Shown here: in pieces, positions 37,038 through 44,797 of the stretch | Position numbering within the stretch: position 1 is the first letter of the stretch | Layout: each line of letters starts with the position of its first letter | Origin: Streptomyces sp. MP131-18 | GTDB taxonomy: Bacteria; Actinomycetota; Actinomycetes; Streptomycetales; Streptomycetaceae | Direction of reading: 5' to 3' | DNA: 64,000 nucleotides | Assembly: GCF_001984575.1 (NCBI RefSeq) | Contig: NZ_LZNS01000001.1 | Span: 7,269,012-7,333,011 of the forward strand | Made by a program: the position numbers and the translations under genes | Notes under the pieces: model-generated | What the model was told of the DNA's origin: nothing | Seen by the model: the letters and a program-made list of their open reading frames with translations, nothing else | The model's database searches: none

Positions 37038-37507
37038 GCGCGCCCGCCGTCCGCCCGCCGGACCTGCCCGTCACGTTCCGCCCGGTCCTCACCCGGATCG
37101 TGCTGCTGACCACCGGCGGCATCGTCTTCGGCGTGCTGACCCTCATCGCGGCGCTGCTGCCCGCCGGCGGCGCGGTGAGCTGGGCCCTGGGCGAACGTAT
37201 GGCCGTCGCCGCCTCGGGCCTGCTGATATGGGGCGTGCTGTGCCTGCTGAGCCGCCCGCGGCTGGCGGCCGACCGGGACGGGGTGACCGTCGTCAACCTG
37301 ACCACCAAGCGCCGCCTGGCCTGGGCGGAGATCGTGCGGGTCACCCTGCGTCCCGGTGACCCGTGGGTCACGCTCGACCTCGCCGACGGCACCGTGCAGC
37401 CCGTCATGGCCATCCAGCCGGGCGTCTCCAGGAAGCGGGCGCTGACCGACGCGCGGGCCCTCCGTTCCCTCGCCGAAACGTTCGGCACCGCTCACACCAC
37501 CTCCTGA
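37034..37507 (+). CDS. Small membrane PH-domain protein
   Basis: The 157-residue protein has two hydrophobic segments (IVLLTTGGIVFGVLTLIAAL and MAVAASGLLIWGVLCLL, residues 20-75). A short bacterial PH domain follows (LAADRDGVTVVNLTTKRRLA, AWAEIVRVTLRPGDPWVTLD). Function is unknown. It is translationally coupled to hisG through a GTGA overlap; this neighbour is common in actinobacteria. It is the second membrane PH-like protein in this window that is embedded in a biosynthetic operon. Confidence 0.85.
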   Translation: MSAPAVRPPDLPVTFRPVLTRIVLLTTGGIVFGVLTLIAALLPAGGAVSWALGERMAVAASGLLIWGVLCLLSRPRLAADRDGVTVVNLTTKRRLAWAEIVRVTLRPGDPWVTLDLADGTVQPVMAIQPGVSRKRALTDARALRSLAETFGTAHTTS

Positions 37508-37514
37508 CCGGCCG

Positions 37515-37533
37515 GCCGCCGGGGGCCGGCGGC
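37515..37533. terminator. Terminator between PH-domain gene and AAA ATPase gene
   Basis: GCCGCCGG (37515-37522) pairs with CCGGCGGC (37526-37533) around GGG. It lies between convergent stop codons. Confidence 0.55.
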
Positions 37534-39432
37534 TCAGAGCACGGGGGGCAGCCCGTCCTCCTCCTCGGTCCGCGGGCCGCCCCGGCCGGACAGCACCTCG
37601 CCGTAGGCCTGCATCAGGTCGGGCAGCCGCAGCGTCGACAGCTCCTGGCGGGTCGGCGCCGCCGCCGACTCCGAAAGCCGCATGTCCCGGAACGCGCACG
37701 ACGATTCGTACAGGGTCCGCAGGAAGCGGCCGTTGCCCAGCTCGTCGATCCAGCCCTCCGCGACCACGTGCTCGCCGATGCTGCGCAGCTCCTCCAATGC
37801 CTCCGCGTCCCACGCGTCGCCGTGCTCCGCCGCGAGCAGCTCGCCGATCGCGGTCAGCTCCGCCGGCTGGTAGCTGGGGAACTCCACCCGGGCGGAAAAA
37901 CGGGACCCGAGACCGGGGTTGGCCGCCAGCAGCCGGTCCATGCCCGCCGGGTACCCGGCCAGGATCACCACCAGGTGTTCGCGGCTGTCCTCCGCCCGCT
38001 TCAGCAGCACCTGGAGCGCCTCGTCCCCGTACGCGTCGCCCTTGCTGTAGCCGGAGTGCACCAGGCTGTACGCCTCGTCGATGAACAGCACGCCGCCCAG
38101 CGCCGAATCGATCAGCCGATTCGCCTTGACGGCCGTCTGCCCCAGGAACTCGCCGACCAGGTCGGCCCGTTGCGCCTCCACCAGCCGGTCGTGCGACAGC
38201 ACGCCCAGCGCGTGGAAGATCCGGCCGAGGATGCGCGCCACCGTCGTCTTCCCCGTGCCCGAGGGGCCGGAGAACACGAAGTGCCGCTTCGGCGGCTGCA
38301 CCGGCAGCCCTTGGCCCGAGCGCAGCCTGGCCATGCGCAGCTGCGCCGACATCGCCCGCACCTGCTCCTTCACGGGGCCCAGGCCGACCATCCGGTCCAG
38401 CTCCGCCAGCGTCCGCGCCAGCAGCGCGGGATCGGGCTCCGGCGGCAGTCCCCGCGAGGCGGCGGGCGGCAGCCCGTGCCCGGCCGCGGTGCCGGGCACG
38501 GACGCGGGCGCCGCGGGCGACGGCAGCCGCCGCCCCTGGTAGCCGAAGCCGAACGGCGCGTCCACCCCGCCGTCCGCGGCCTCCTCCGCCCACGCCTCCT
38601 CGTCCCCGTGCAGCGAGGCCGTCATATGCGCGGCCTCCGGGTCCTCCGCCGCCAGCGCGGTCAGCCGCACCGCCGTGTCCATGAACTCGGGGTCCACCCC
38701 GTGCACCGCCCGGTACAGCGGGATCGCCGCCGCACTCCGCCCGCTGCCCTCGCGCGCCCGCGCCAGCCAGTACCGCAGCTCCTTGCGTTGCGGCTGCTCG
38801 CTGCGGCAGCGCATCAGGGCGGCCGTCAGCAGCGGCTCCGCCTGGTCGTACATCTCCAGCCGCACCCGCGCCATCCCGGCGAAGAGCCCGGCCTCGACGC
38901 CGAGCAGCGGATCGCCGGTCAGCGTGGCGGTGAAGCGGTACAGGCCCTCCCAGTCCTTGGAGAGGTAGCAGCGGCAGGCGTGCAGGAAGCGGGCGCAGGG
39001 GTCGGACTCGGGCGCGGGGCACTCGGCCAGCGCCCGGTCCAGCTCCGACATGCGCCGCCCGTCCAGCAGGTGCGAGGCGTAGGCGAGCCGCAGGTCGCGG
39101 GCGCTCTCCAGCACCGGCTGCACCCACCAGCCCAGCCAGTACCAGGAGCTCAACGGGCGCCCGTGCCGGGCGCGTTGCTCTCCGAAGCGGGCGCGGTGGC
39201 GGTACATCTGGGCCAGCGCGGCAGGTACGTCCGTGCGCAACGCGTGCAGTCCCAGCCAGGCGTCCGCCATCCCCGGGTCCTCCCGGACCGCGGCGCGGAA
39301 CTCCTCCTCCGCCTCGGGGTACGCCGCCGCCGTGTAGGCGTCGACGCCGCGCAGCCAGGCCAGGTCGGCGCCGGTATGCGGGCCCCGTGCATCGGGCGGG
39401 CCCTGCGTGCCAGAACTCATGAAGACCCCCAC
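37534..39432 (-). CDS. EccA/CbxX-like AAA ATPase with TPR-like N-terminus
   Basis: The 632-residue protein has an N-terminal helical-repeat half (AYPEAEEEFRAAVREDPGMA, MYDQAEPLLTAALMRCRSEQ) and a C-terminal CbxX/EccA AAA domain. Walker A is FSGPSGTGKTTVARILG near residue 389; Walker B is GGVLFIDEAYSL. An arginine-finger region is LGSRFSARVEFPSY. This matches EccA, the cytosolic ATPase of type VII secretion. However, no EccB-E, WXG100 or mycosin gene is nearby, so it is an orphan or acts elsewhere. GTG 39432 (GGAG six bases upstream) or ATG 39420 may be the start. Confidence 0.88.
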   Translation of the reverse strand: MGVFMSSGTQGPPDARGPHTGADLAWLRGVDAYTAAAYPEAEEEFRAAVREDPGMADAWLGLHALRTDVPAALAQMYRHRARFGEQRARHGRPLSSWYWLGWWVQPVLESARDLRLAYASHLLDGRRMSELDRALAECPAPESDPCARFLHACRCYLSKDWEGLYRFTATLTGDPLLGVEAGLFAGMARVRLEMYDQAEPLLTAALMRCRSEQPQRKELRYWLARAREGSGRSAAAIPLYRAVHGVDPEFMDTAVRLTALAAEDPEAAHMTASLHGDEEAWAEEAADGGVDAPFGFGYQGRRLPSPAAPASVPGTAAGHGLPPAASRGLPPEPDPALLARTLAELDRMVGLGPVKEQVRAMSAQLRMARLRSGQGLPVQPPKRHFVFSGPSGTGKTTVARILGRIFHALGVLSHDRLVEAQRADLVGEFLGQTAVKANRLIDSALGGVLFIDEAYSLVHSGYSKGDAYGDEALQVLLKRAEDSREHLVVILAGYPAGMDRLLAANPGLGSRFSARVEFPSYQPAELTAIGELLAAEHGDAWDAEALEELRSIGEHVVAEGWIDELGNGRFLRTLYESSCAFRDMRLSESAAAPTRQELSTLRLPDLMQAYGEVLSGRGGPRTEEEDGLPPVL

Positions 39433-39471
39433 AACGGGCTCCGGTTGCCTGCCTCCGGCACCCGCCGGGCC

Positions 39472-40077
39472 TCACGCGCAGGCATGGTAACCGCCATCCC
39501 TCGGTACCATCAGGATATCCGCAAAGGGCTTTGACGGATCTTCAGTGAAGTGCGTCCGCTCGGCCGCCGCCCACATCCGCCAGAATTCCGCCAGCCCCGG
39601 GCCGTCGCGGCGCAGCCCCTGCGCGTGGGCGGTCGCCTCGGGCACGGCCAGCCAGATCAGCAGTGCCAGCCACGGGCGCACCGCGCGCCGGCCCGCGCCC
39701 ACCCCCTCAAGCAGGACCACCGGCGCGGGCGGCAGCGCGGCGGTGCGCGCGTACCTCCGGTGTTCCCAGTCGTACACGGGGTACCGCGCCGGCCCGCCCG
39801 CGGCCAGCGGGCGCAGCACGCCCCGCGTCAGCCGGTCCTCCCAGCCGAAGAACGCGCCGTGGCTGGCGAGGTCGTCGAGGTGTACCACCGGGGCGTCGCC
39901 CAGGGCCGCGGACAGGCGGCGGGCCAGGGTGCTCTTCCCCGAGCCCGCGTGCCCGTCGATCCCCACCAGGCGCACGGGACCGCAGGAGGGCCGCAGGGCG
40001 CGCACCCGGGCCGCAAGACCGCCGAGCCCTTCGCCGGGGCGGTCGGCATCCTCGGCGTCGTCGGTTTCGAAGATCAT
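39472..40077 (-). CDS. Uridine kinase-like P-loop protein
   Basis: About 201 residues with Walker A GIDGHAGSGKSTLARRLS near residue 40, then VVHLDDLASHGAFFGWEDRL and a substrate region RYPVYDWEHRRYA typical of uridine kinase-like NTPases. APVVLLEGVGAGRR corresponds to the Walker B strand. It may phosphorylate a nucleoside or a related small molecule. The ATG at 40077 is taken as start, with a weak GGCAGAG upstream; TTG/GTG codons at 40113 and 40110 lack a ribosome site. It follows the divergent gap with the C39 gene. Confidence 0.82.
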   Translation of the reverse strand: MIFETDDAEDADRPGEGLGGLAARVRALRPSCGPVRLVGIDGHAGSGKSTLARRLSAALGDAPVVHLDDLASHGAFFGWEDRLTRGVLRPLAAGGPARYPVYDWEHRRYARTAALPPAPVVLLEGVGAGRRAVRPWLALLIWLAVPEATAHAQGLRRDGPGLAEFWRMWAAAERTHFTEDPSKPFADILMVPRDGGYHACA

Positions 40078-40222
40078 CTCTGCCAGGGTATCGGCGCCAC
40101 AGGTCGACACCAATATTGTTTCTGCGCGTTCCCTGTCGCTTACTGGTCGTCAGGACGGCAACGGGCGATAGTGGTCGGCACACGTCCTTCAGACGACCGG
40201 AGACAACCGGGAGAACATCACC

Positions 40223-41590
40223 GTGACCACGACGCCCCGCCGCACCGTACTCGCCGCCGCTGTCGCCGCCGCGGTCGGCTCGACCGCCTCGCTCCCGTCC
40301 GGCGCCGCCGCGGCGGAGGGCTCCGCCGCCGGCGGGCGCCGCCGCCCGGCCGCCTCGACCATCGACAACAAGAGCTGGACCACCGCGGCACAGTGGCGGT
40401 CCGGCACCGCGGACGGCGTGACCGTCGTCACCGGCGCGAGGCCGGGCGTGGCCGTGGGCACGCCCGCCGGTACCGCGGACTACGCCGACCCGCACACCGG
40501 GACCACCCGCAGCTGGGAGTACGCGACGTGGCTCTCCCCGCGGCAGCGGGCGGCCACCCCGGCGAACGAGCTGATCGCCTCGTGGAACGCCGAGACACCC
40601 GCCGGGACCTGGCTGCGGGTCGAGATGCTCGGCACCTACACCGACGGCACCGACACCCCCTGGTACACGCTGGGAATCTGGGCGTCCGGCGACGAGGACA
40701 TCAGGCGCACCTCCGTCGACGACCAGTCGGACGGCAGGAGCAGCGTCTGGACCGACACCTTCGCCGTCGACGATCCGGCCGCCGGGCCGCTCCTCGCCTC
40801 CTACCGGCTGCGCCTGACCCTGTACCGGGCGCCGGGCGGCGGCGCGACGCCGACCGTCTGGCGTCTTGGCGCCATGACCTCGGCCGTACCGGACCGCTTC
40901 GAAGTGCCGGCGACCGAGCCGGGACCCGCCGCGGGCGTCGAGCTGACCGTTCCCCCGTACTCGCAGAACGTGCACATCGGGCGGTACCCGGAGTACGACA
41001 ACGGCGGCGAGGCGTGGTGCAGCCCCACCTCCTCCCAAATGATCATCGAGTCCTGGGGCCGGGCGCCCACCGAGCAGGATCTGGCCTGGGTCGACCCGCA
41101 GTTCGACGACCCGCAGGTCTGCCACGCCGCCAGGTACACCTACGACTACCAGTACGCGGGCTGCGGCAACTGGCCCTTCAACGCGGCCTACGCCGCCACC
41201 TACTCCGGTCTCCAGGCGGTGGTCACCCGCATCGCGACCCTCGCGGACGCGGAGCGGCTGGTCGCCGCGGGCATTCCGCTGATCACTTCGCAGTCGTTCT
41301 ACGAGGCCGAGCTCGACGGTGCCGGCTACGGCACCGCAGGGCACCTGATGACGGTCATCGGCTTCACCGAGGACGGCGACGTCATCGCCAACGACCCGGC
41401 CAGCAGCGACAATACGGCCGTCCGCCGCGTGTATGCGCGTCGGCAGTTCGAGAATATCTGGCTGCGGACGAAGCGGTACGACGCGGCCGGCCAGGTCAGG
41501 AGCGGCACCGGCGGGGTGTGCTACCTGTACTTCCCGACCGAGCTGACGGAGCAGCAGAAATCCGCGCTGGCCGCGGTCGGCATCGGCTGA
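40223..41590 (+). CDS. Exported C39-like cysteine peptidase
   Basis: The 455-residue precursor starts with a Tat-type signal (TPRRTVLAAAVAAAVGSTAS). Residues 45-225 form a beta-rich domain with repeated WxxxD segments. The C-terminal domain is C39-like: Cys266 in GGEAWCSPTSSQM, the histidine in TAGHLMTVIGF and the aspartate in VIANDPASSD complete a papain-like triad. Substrate is unknown. Function outside the cytoplasm, cell-wall or protein processing, is likely. The GTG at 40223 is preceded by a modest GGGAG. Confidence 0.88.
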   Translation: MTTTPRRTVLAAAVAAAVGSTASLPSGAAAAEGSAAGGRRRPAASTIDNKSWTTAAQWRSGTADGVTVVTGARPGVAVGTPAGTADYADPHTGTTRSWEYATWLSPRQRAATPANELIASWNAETPAGTWLRVEMLGTYTDGTDTPWYTLGIWASGDEDIRRTSVDDQSDGRSSVWTDTFAVDDPAAGPLLASYRLRLTLYRAPGGGATPTVWRLGAMTSAVPDRFEVPATEPGPAAGVELTVPPYSQNVHIGRYPEYDNGGEAWCSPTSSQMIIESWGRAPTEQDLAWVDPQFDDPQVCHAARYTYDYQYAGCGNWPFNAAYAATYSGLQAVVTRIATLADAERLVAAGIPLITSQSFYEAELDGAGYGTAGHLMTVIGFTEDGDVIANDPASSDNTAVRRVYARRQFENIWLRTKRYDAAGQVRSGTGGVCYLYFPTELTEQQKSALAAVGIG

Positions 41591-41606
41591 CCCGGCGGGC
41601 CGCTTC

Positions 41607-41650
41607 GGCGCCGCCGTGGCCCCGCGGACGCGCGGGGGCACGGCGGCGCC
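41607..41650 (+). terminator. Long hairpin after the C39 gene
   Basis: A 44-base hairpin with 12 base pairs, one G-G mismatch, 7 more pairs and the loop GACG begins 16 bases after the C39 stop. It is likely the terminator. Confidence 0.7.
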
Positions 41651-41761
41651 CGGGGAGGCCGCGGCCACGGTGGGCGTTCCGGCCGCCGCCGTCGCCGCGG
41701 TTAAGGTGATCGGGTGCCGCATCCGAGCCCCGTCACCGCCCCAGGAACGACAGGAGTGCGC

Positions 41762-42091
41762 ATGAAGAAGCGGACGTACACGTGCGGGCTCGACGCCGCC
41801 ATCGACGTCATGGGGGGCAAGTGGAAGGGGCTGATCCTCTTCTCGCTCGACGAAGGCCCCCTGCGCTTCGGGGAGTTACGGCGTGCGGTGCCCGGGATCA
41901 GCGAGCGGATGCTGGTCCTGCAACTGCGTGAGATGGAGAACAGCGGCCTGGTGCACCGCGAGGTCTACCACCAGGTCCCGCCCAAGGTCGAGTACTCGCT
42001 GACCGACTTCGGCCGTTCCCTCAACACGGCTCTGGAGCCGCTGGGCGCCTGGGGCGAGGAGAACATGCGGCGCATCGAGGCCATCCCCTGA
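41762..42091 (+). CDS. HxlR-family regulator containing a TTA codon
   Basis: The 109-residue winged-helix protein has the family core CGLDAAIDVMGGKWKGLILF, LRRAVPGISERMLVLQLREM and VEYSLTDFGRSL. Cys8 is the position that can be redox-active in HxlR/HypR proteins. AGGAG lies five bases before the ATG at 41762. Codon 39 (41876-41878) is TTA, which needs the developmentally regulated bldA leucyl-tRNA in Streptomyces, so full translation may be limited to late growth. The target is unknown; the acyl-CoA dehydrogenase gene is 409 bases downstream. Confidence 0.88.
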   Translation: MKKRTYTCGLDAAIDVMGGKWKGLILFSLDEGPLRFGELRRAVPGISERMLVLQLREMENSGLVHREVYHQVPPKVEYSLTDFGRSLNTALEPLGAWGEENMRRIEAIP

Positions 42092-42500
42092 CCCGGCCGC
42101 GCCCCGGGCCGCGCGTACCCGCACGTCCGGGTGGGTAGGGCCGAGGCGTGACCGCGACGAGGGGGCAGCGTGCCGGGGCGCCGTGGGGCGCGGGAAACCG
42201 GCCCGGCGGCAGCCGGCCACGGCGCTCGCCGCCTCGGCGGCACCCGTTCGCGGGCGCGGGCGCCCGGCCCCTGCCGCACACCACCGGCGGTGACCTGCGC
42301 CGCCGCGCCGTGCGTTCCTCGCGCGCGGCAGCTTCGGAGCGGCCATAGCATCGGCCCCACCCCGTCGTGCCGCGCACGCACCACCACCTCCGCGCGGCGG
42401 GCCAATCGCCCGCCGGCCCCCGATACCCCTGCCCACCACCCGGCCGCCGCAACCCGGCGGCCCGACGTGTGACCTGCCGTCACCCCAGGGAGGAAACGCG
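42092..42500. other. 409-base gap without a recognisable gene
   Basis: The stretch is very GC-rich and holds short open frames on both strands, but none has a convincing ribosome site or protein-like composition. A weak dyad TACCC...GGGTGGGTA is near 42116-42137. The acyl-CoA dehydrogenase Shine-Dalgarno GGAGG is at its right end. I see no RNA gene. Confidence 0.6.
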
Positions 42501-43670
42501 ATGGCCACCATCGACCGCGCCGGACGTGTCCGGCGCCACCTGCCGACCGAGGAAGCGCGCGACCTGCTCGCCCTGGTCGGCGACCTGACCGAACGCGAGA
42601 TCCGGCCGGCCGCGGCCCAGGAGGAGGCCACCGGTACGTTCCCCCGCGCCACGTTCGAACGGCTCTCGGCCGCCGGGCTGCTCTCGCTGCCCTACCCCGG
42701 CGAGTACGGGGGCGGCGAGCAGCCGTACGAGGTCTATCTCCAGGTCCTCGAAGAGCTGGCCGCCGCCCGGCTGACCGTCGGCCTCGGCGTCAGCGTCCAC
42801 ACCCTCGCCTGCCACGCCCTGGCGGCCTACGGGACCAAGGAGCAGCGGGCCGCGTACCTGCCCGGCATGCTCGGCGGCGGGCTGCTCGGCGCCTACTGCC
42901 TCTCCGAGCCCTCCTCGGGATCGGACGCCGCCAGCTTGCGCACGCGTGCCGTCCGGGACGGCGGCACCTGGGTACTGACCGGCACCAAGGCGTGGATCAC
43001 GCACGGCGGCATCGCCGATTTCTACACGGTCCTGGCACGCACCGGGGGCGAAGGGCCGCGCGGCATCACCGCGTTCCTCGTGCCGGGGGACGCCGCGGGG
43101 CTCGGCGCCGCCGCGCCCGAGCGCAAGATGGGCATGAACGGGTCGCCCACGGCGCAGGTCCACTTCGACGGGGTCGTGGTGCCCGACGACCGCCGCCTGG
43201 GCGAGGAGGGGCAGGGCTTCACGGTGGCCCTCGCCGCCCTCGACTCCGGCCGCCTCGGCATCGCGGCCTGCGCGATCGGGGTGGCGCAGGCCGCACTCTC
43301 CGAGGCGCTCGCGTTCGCCTCGGGGCGGGAGCAGTTCGGGCGGCCCGTCGCCGACTTCCAGGGGCTGCGGTTCATGCTGGCCGACATGGCCACGCAGATC
43401 GAGGCCGGGCGTGCCCTCTACCTGGGTGCCGCCCGGCTGCGCGACGCGGGCGAGCCGTTCTCCCGGCAGGCGGCCATGGCCAAGCTGTTCTGCACGGACA
43501 CCGCGATGCGCGTCGCCGTGGACGCCGTTCAACTGCTGGGCGGCTACGGCTACACCGCGGATTTCCCGGCGGAACGGTATCTGCGCGAGGCGAAGGTGCT
43601 CCAGATCGTCGAGGGCACCAACCAGATCCAGCGCAGCGTCATCGCCCGCCACCTGGTGGGCCCGTCCTGA
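42501..43670 (+). CDS. Acyl-CoA dehydrogenase
   Basis: The 389-residue flavoprotein oxidises an acyl-CoA to the enoyl-CoA. Signatures are YCLSEPSSGSDAASLRTRAV (FAD/substrate loop), GTKAWITHGGIADFY, REQFGRPVADFQGLRFMLAD, and QLLGGYGYTADFPAERYLRE. The usual C-terminal catalytic base position is in IVEGTNQIQRSVIARHL. The chain-length class cannot be fixed by eye; short- or branched-chain is likely. The ATG at 42501 follows GGGAGG. Confidence 0.94.
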   Translation: MATIDRAGRVRRHLPTEEARDLLALVGDLTEREIRPAAAQEEATGTFPRATFERLSAAGLLSLPYPGEYGGGEQPYEVYLQVLEELAAARLTVGLGVSVHTLACHALAAYGTKEQRAAYLPGMLGGGLLGAYCLSEPSSGSDAASLRTRAVRDGGTWVLTGTKAWITHGGIADFYTVLARTGGEGPRGITAFLVPGDAAGLGAAAPERKMGMNGSPTAQVHFDGVVVPDDRRLGEEGQGFTVALAALDSGRLGIAACAIGVAQAALSEALAFASGREQFGRPVADFQGLRFMLADMATQIEAGRALYLGAARLRDAGEPFSRQAAMAKLFCTDTAMRVAVDAVQLLGGYGYTADFPAERYLREAKVLQIVEGTNQIQRSVIARHLVGPS

Positions 43671-43680
43671 ACGAGCGCGG

Positions 43681-43706
43681 GGCAGGCGGCTGTCAGGCCG
43701 CCTGCC
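43681..43706. terminator. Terminator between acyl-CoA dehydrogenase and convergent small gene
   Basis: GGCAGGCGG (43681-43689) pairs with CCGCCTGCC (43698-43706). The hairpin includes the stop codon of the minus-strand gene. Confidence 0.65.
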
Positions 43707-44082
43707 GCAGCGCCGCGTCGTCGGGCGTCGCGTGGGAGAACGGCTGGAGGCGCCAGTCGAGGCTCTCCGGTAGCGAGGCCAGCAGCGCGGTGTCGTGGCC
43801 GGTCCGCGGCACCGGCGCCACCGCCGCCTTCTCATCGGCGACCATGCGGCCGGACCCGGCACACACGGTCAGCCCGAACGGGTTCCACGGGGTCGGGCAG
43901 AGCGCATGCTCGGGCAGCGCCGTCCCGGGGGCGGCGAGCGCTATCGGCTGGGTGCAGTCGGGGCAGACGACGCGGAACAGGTCAGCCGCCTCCATCTCTT
44001 CGTCGGACACCTCGGCATCCTCATGGAACTCGGCCCCGAAACCGCTGTGTTCGGAACGCTTCAGTGGCTTCACGGTGCGCAT
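43693..44082 (-). CDS. Small cysteine-rich hypothetical protein
   Basis: I cannot assign a function to this 129-residue protein. An acidic N-terminus (EDAEVSDEEMEAADLF) precedes VVCPDCTQPIALAAPG. A second pair of cysteines lies in LCPTPWNPFGLTVCAGSGRM. The CxxC plus spaced Cys pattern suggests a zinc ribbon. It is convergent with the acyl-CoA dehydrogenase and divergent from the Lrp gene. The ATG at 44082 (MRTVKPLKRSEHSG) follows GGGGGATGTC on the minus strand. Confidence 0.7.
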   Translation of the reverse strand: MRTVKPLKRSEHSGFGAEFHEDAEVSDEEMEAADLFRVVCPDCTQPIALAAPGTALPEHALCPTPWNPFGLTVCAGSGRMVADEKAAVAPVPRTGHDTALLASLPESLDWRLQPFSHATPDDAALRQAA

Positions 44083-44268
44083 GACATCCCCCTAGGACGG
44101 CACAGTGGCGTCGGCCACAGCAAGCACTTCCCGCCGCGATCAGCGAATAATCGTGAAGCAGAACCGGACGCCGACAGCATTTTGTGTCGTTGGTCACACA
44201 ATCGTCGCGAACGCGTCACCACGCGGCGGTCCGCACGGCGCGCGACCCCCGAACGCCGCCGTTCCGGG

Positions 44269-44274
44269 TAGGTT
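44269..44274 (+). promoter_or_regulatory. Candidate -10 box for leaderless Lrp gene
   Basis: TAGGTT lies eight bases before the GTG at 44283, with no Shine-Dalgarno between them. This spacing predicts a leaderless mRNA. The -35 is weak. Confidence 0.4.
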
Positions 44275-44282
44275 ACGGGACC

Positions 44283-44723
44283 GTGGAGGAACTGGACCGG
44301 CGCATCGTGGAACTGCTCGTCAAAGACGGGCGGATGAGCTACACCGACCTGGGCAAGGCCACCGGCCTCTCCACCTCGGCCGTGCACCAGCGGGTGCGCC
44401 GCCTCGAACAGCGCGGCATCATCCGCGGCTACGCCGCGATCGTCGCGCCCGAGGCCGTCGGACTGCCGCTCACCGCGTTCATCTCGGTGAAGCCCTTCGA
44501 CCCGAGCGCGCCCGACGACATCGCCGACCGCCTCGCCGGAGTGCCCGAGATCGAGGCGTGCCACAGCGTCGCGGGCGACGAGAACTACATCCTGAAAGTC
44601 CGCGTCGCCACGCCCGCGGAGCTGGAACACCTGCTCGCCCGCATCCGTTCCCTGGCGGGCGTCTCCACCCGCACCACCGTCGTGCTGTCCACCCCCTACG
44701 AATCCAGGCCTCCGAGCATCTGA
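44283..44723 (+). CDS. Lrp/AsnC-family regulator
   Basis: The 146-residue protein has an N-terminal helix-turn-helix (LDRRIVELLVKDGRMSYTDL, GKATGLSTSAVHQRVRRLEQ) and a C-terminal RAM ligand domain (YAAIVAPEAVGLPLTAFISV, ACHSVAGDENYILKVRVATP). Such proteins sense amino acids and act as dimers to octamers. The GTG at 44283 is placed by the conserved start VEELDRRIVELL and a nearby -10 box. The amidohydrolase gene follows by 74 bases in the same direction and could be its target. Confidence 0.92.
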   Translation: MEELDRRIVELLVKDGRMSYTDLGKATGLSTSAVHQRVRRLEQRGIIRGYAAIVAPEAVGLPLTAFISVKPFDPSAPDDIADRLAGVPEIEACHSVAGDENYILKVRVATPAELEHLLARIRSLAGVSTRTTVVLSTPYESRPPSI

Positions 44724-44797
44724 CACCGGCCGGTCGTCGCCGCGGCGGCGCGGGCCCCGCGGCCCGACCGGGGGCGGGGGAGCGGAAGACTGGGGGC

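Noticed and set aside
37534..39432. Type VII secretion locus
   Set aside because: Only an EccA-like ATPase is present. No membrane core genes, WXG100 proteins or mycosin are seen in the window.
42092..42500. Small genes in the gap before the acyl-CoA dehydrogenase
   Set aside because: Open frames exist on both strands but have no ribosome site, and their composition is Arg/Pro/Ala only, as expected from random GC-rich sequence.
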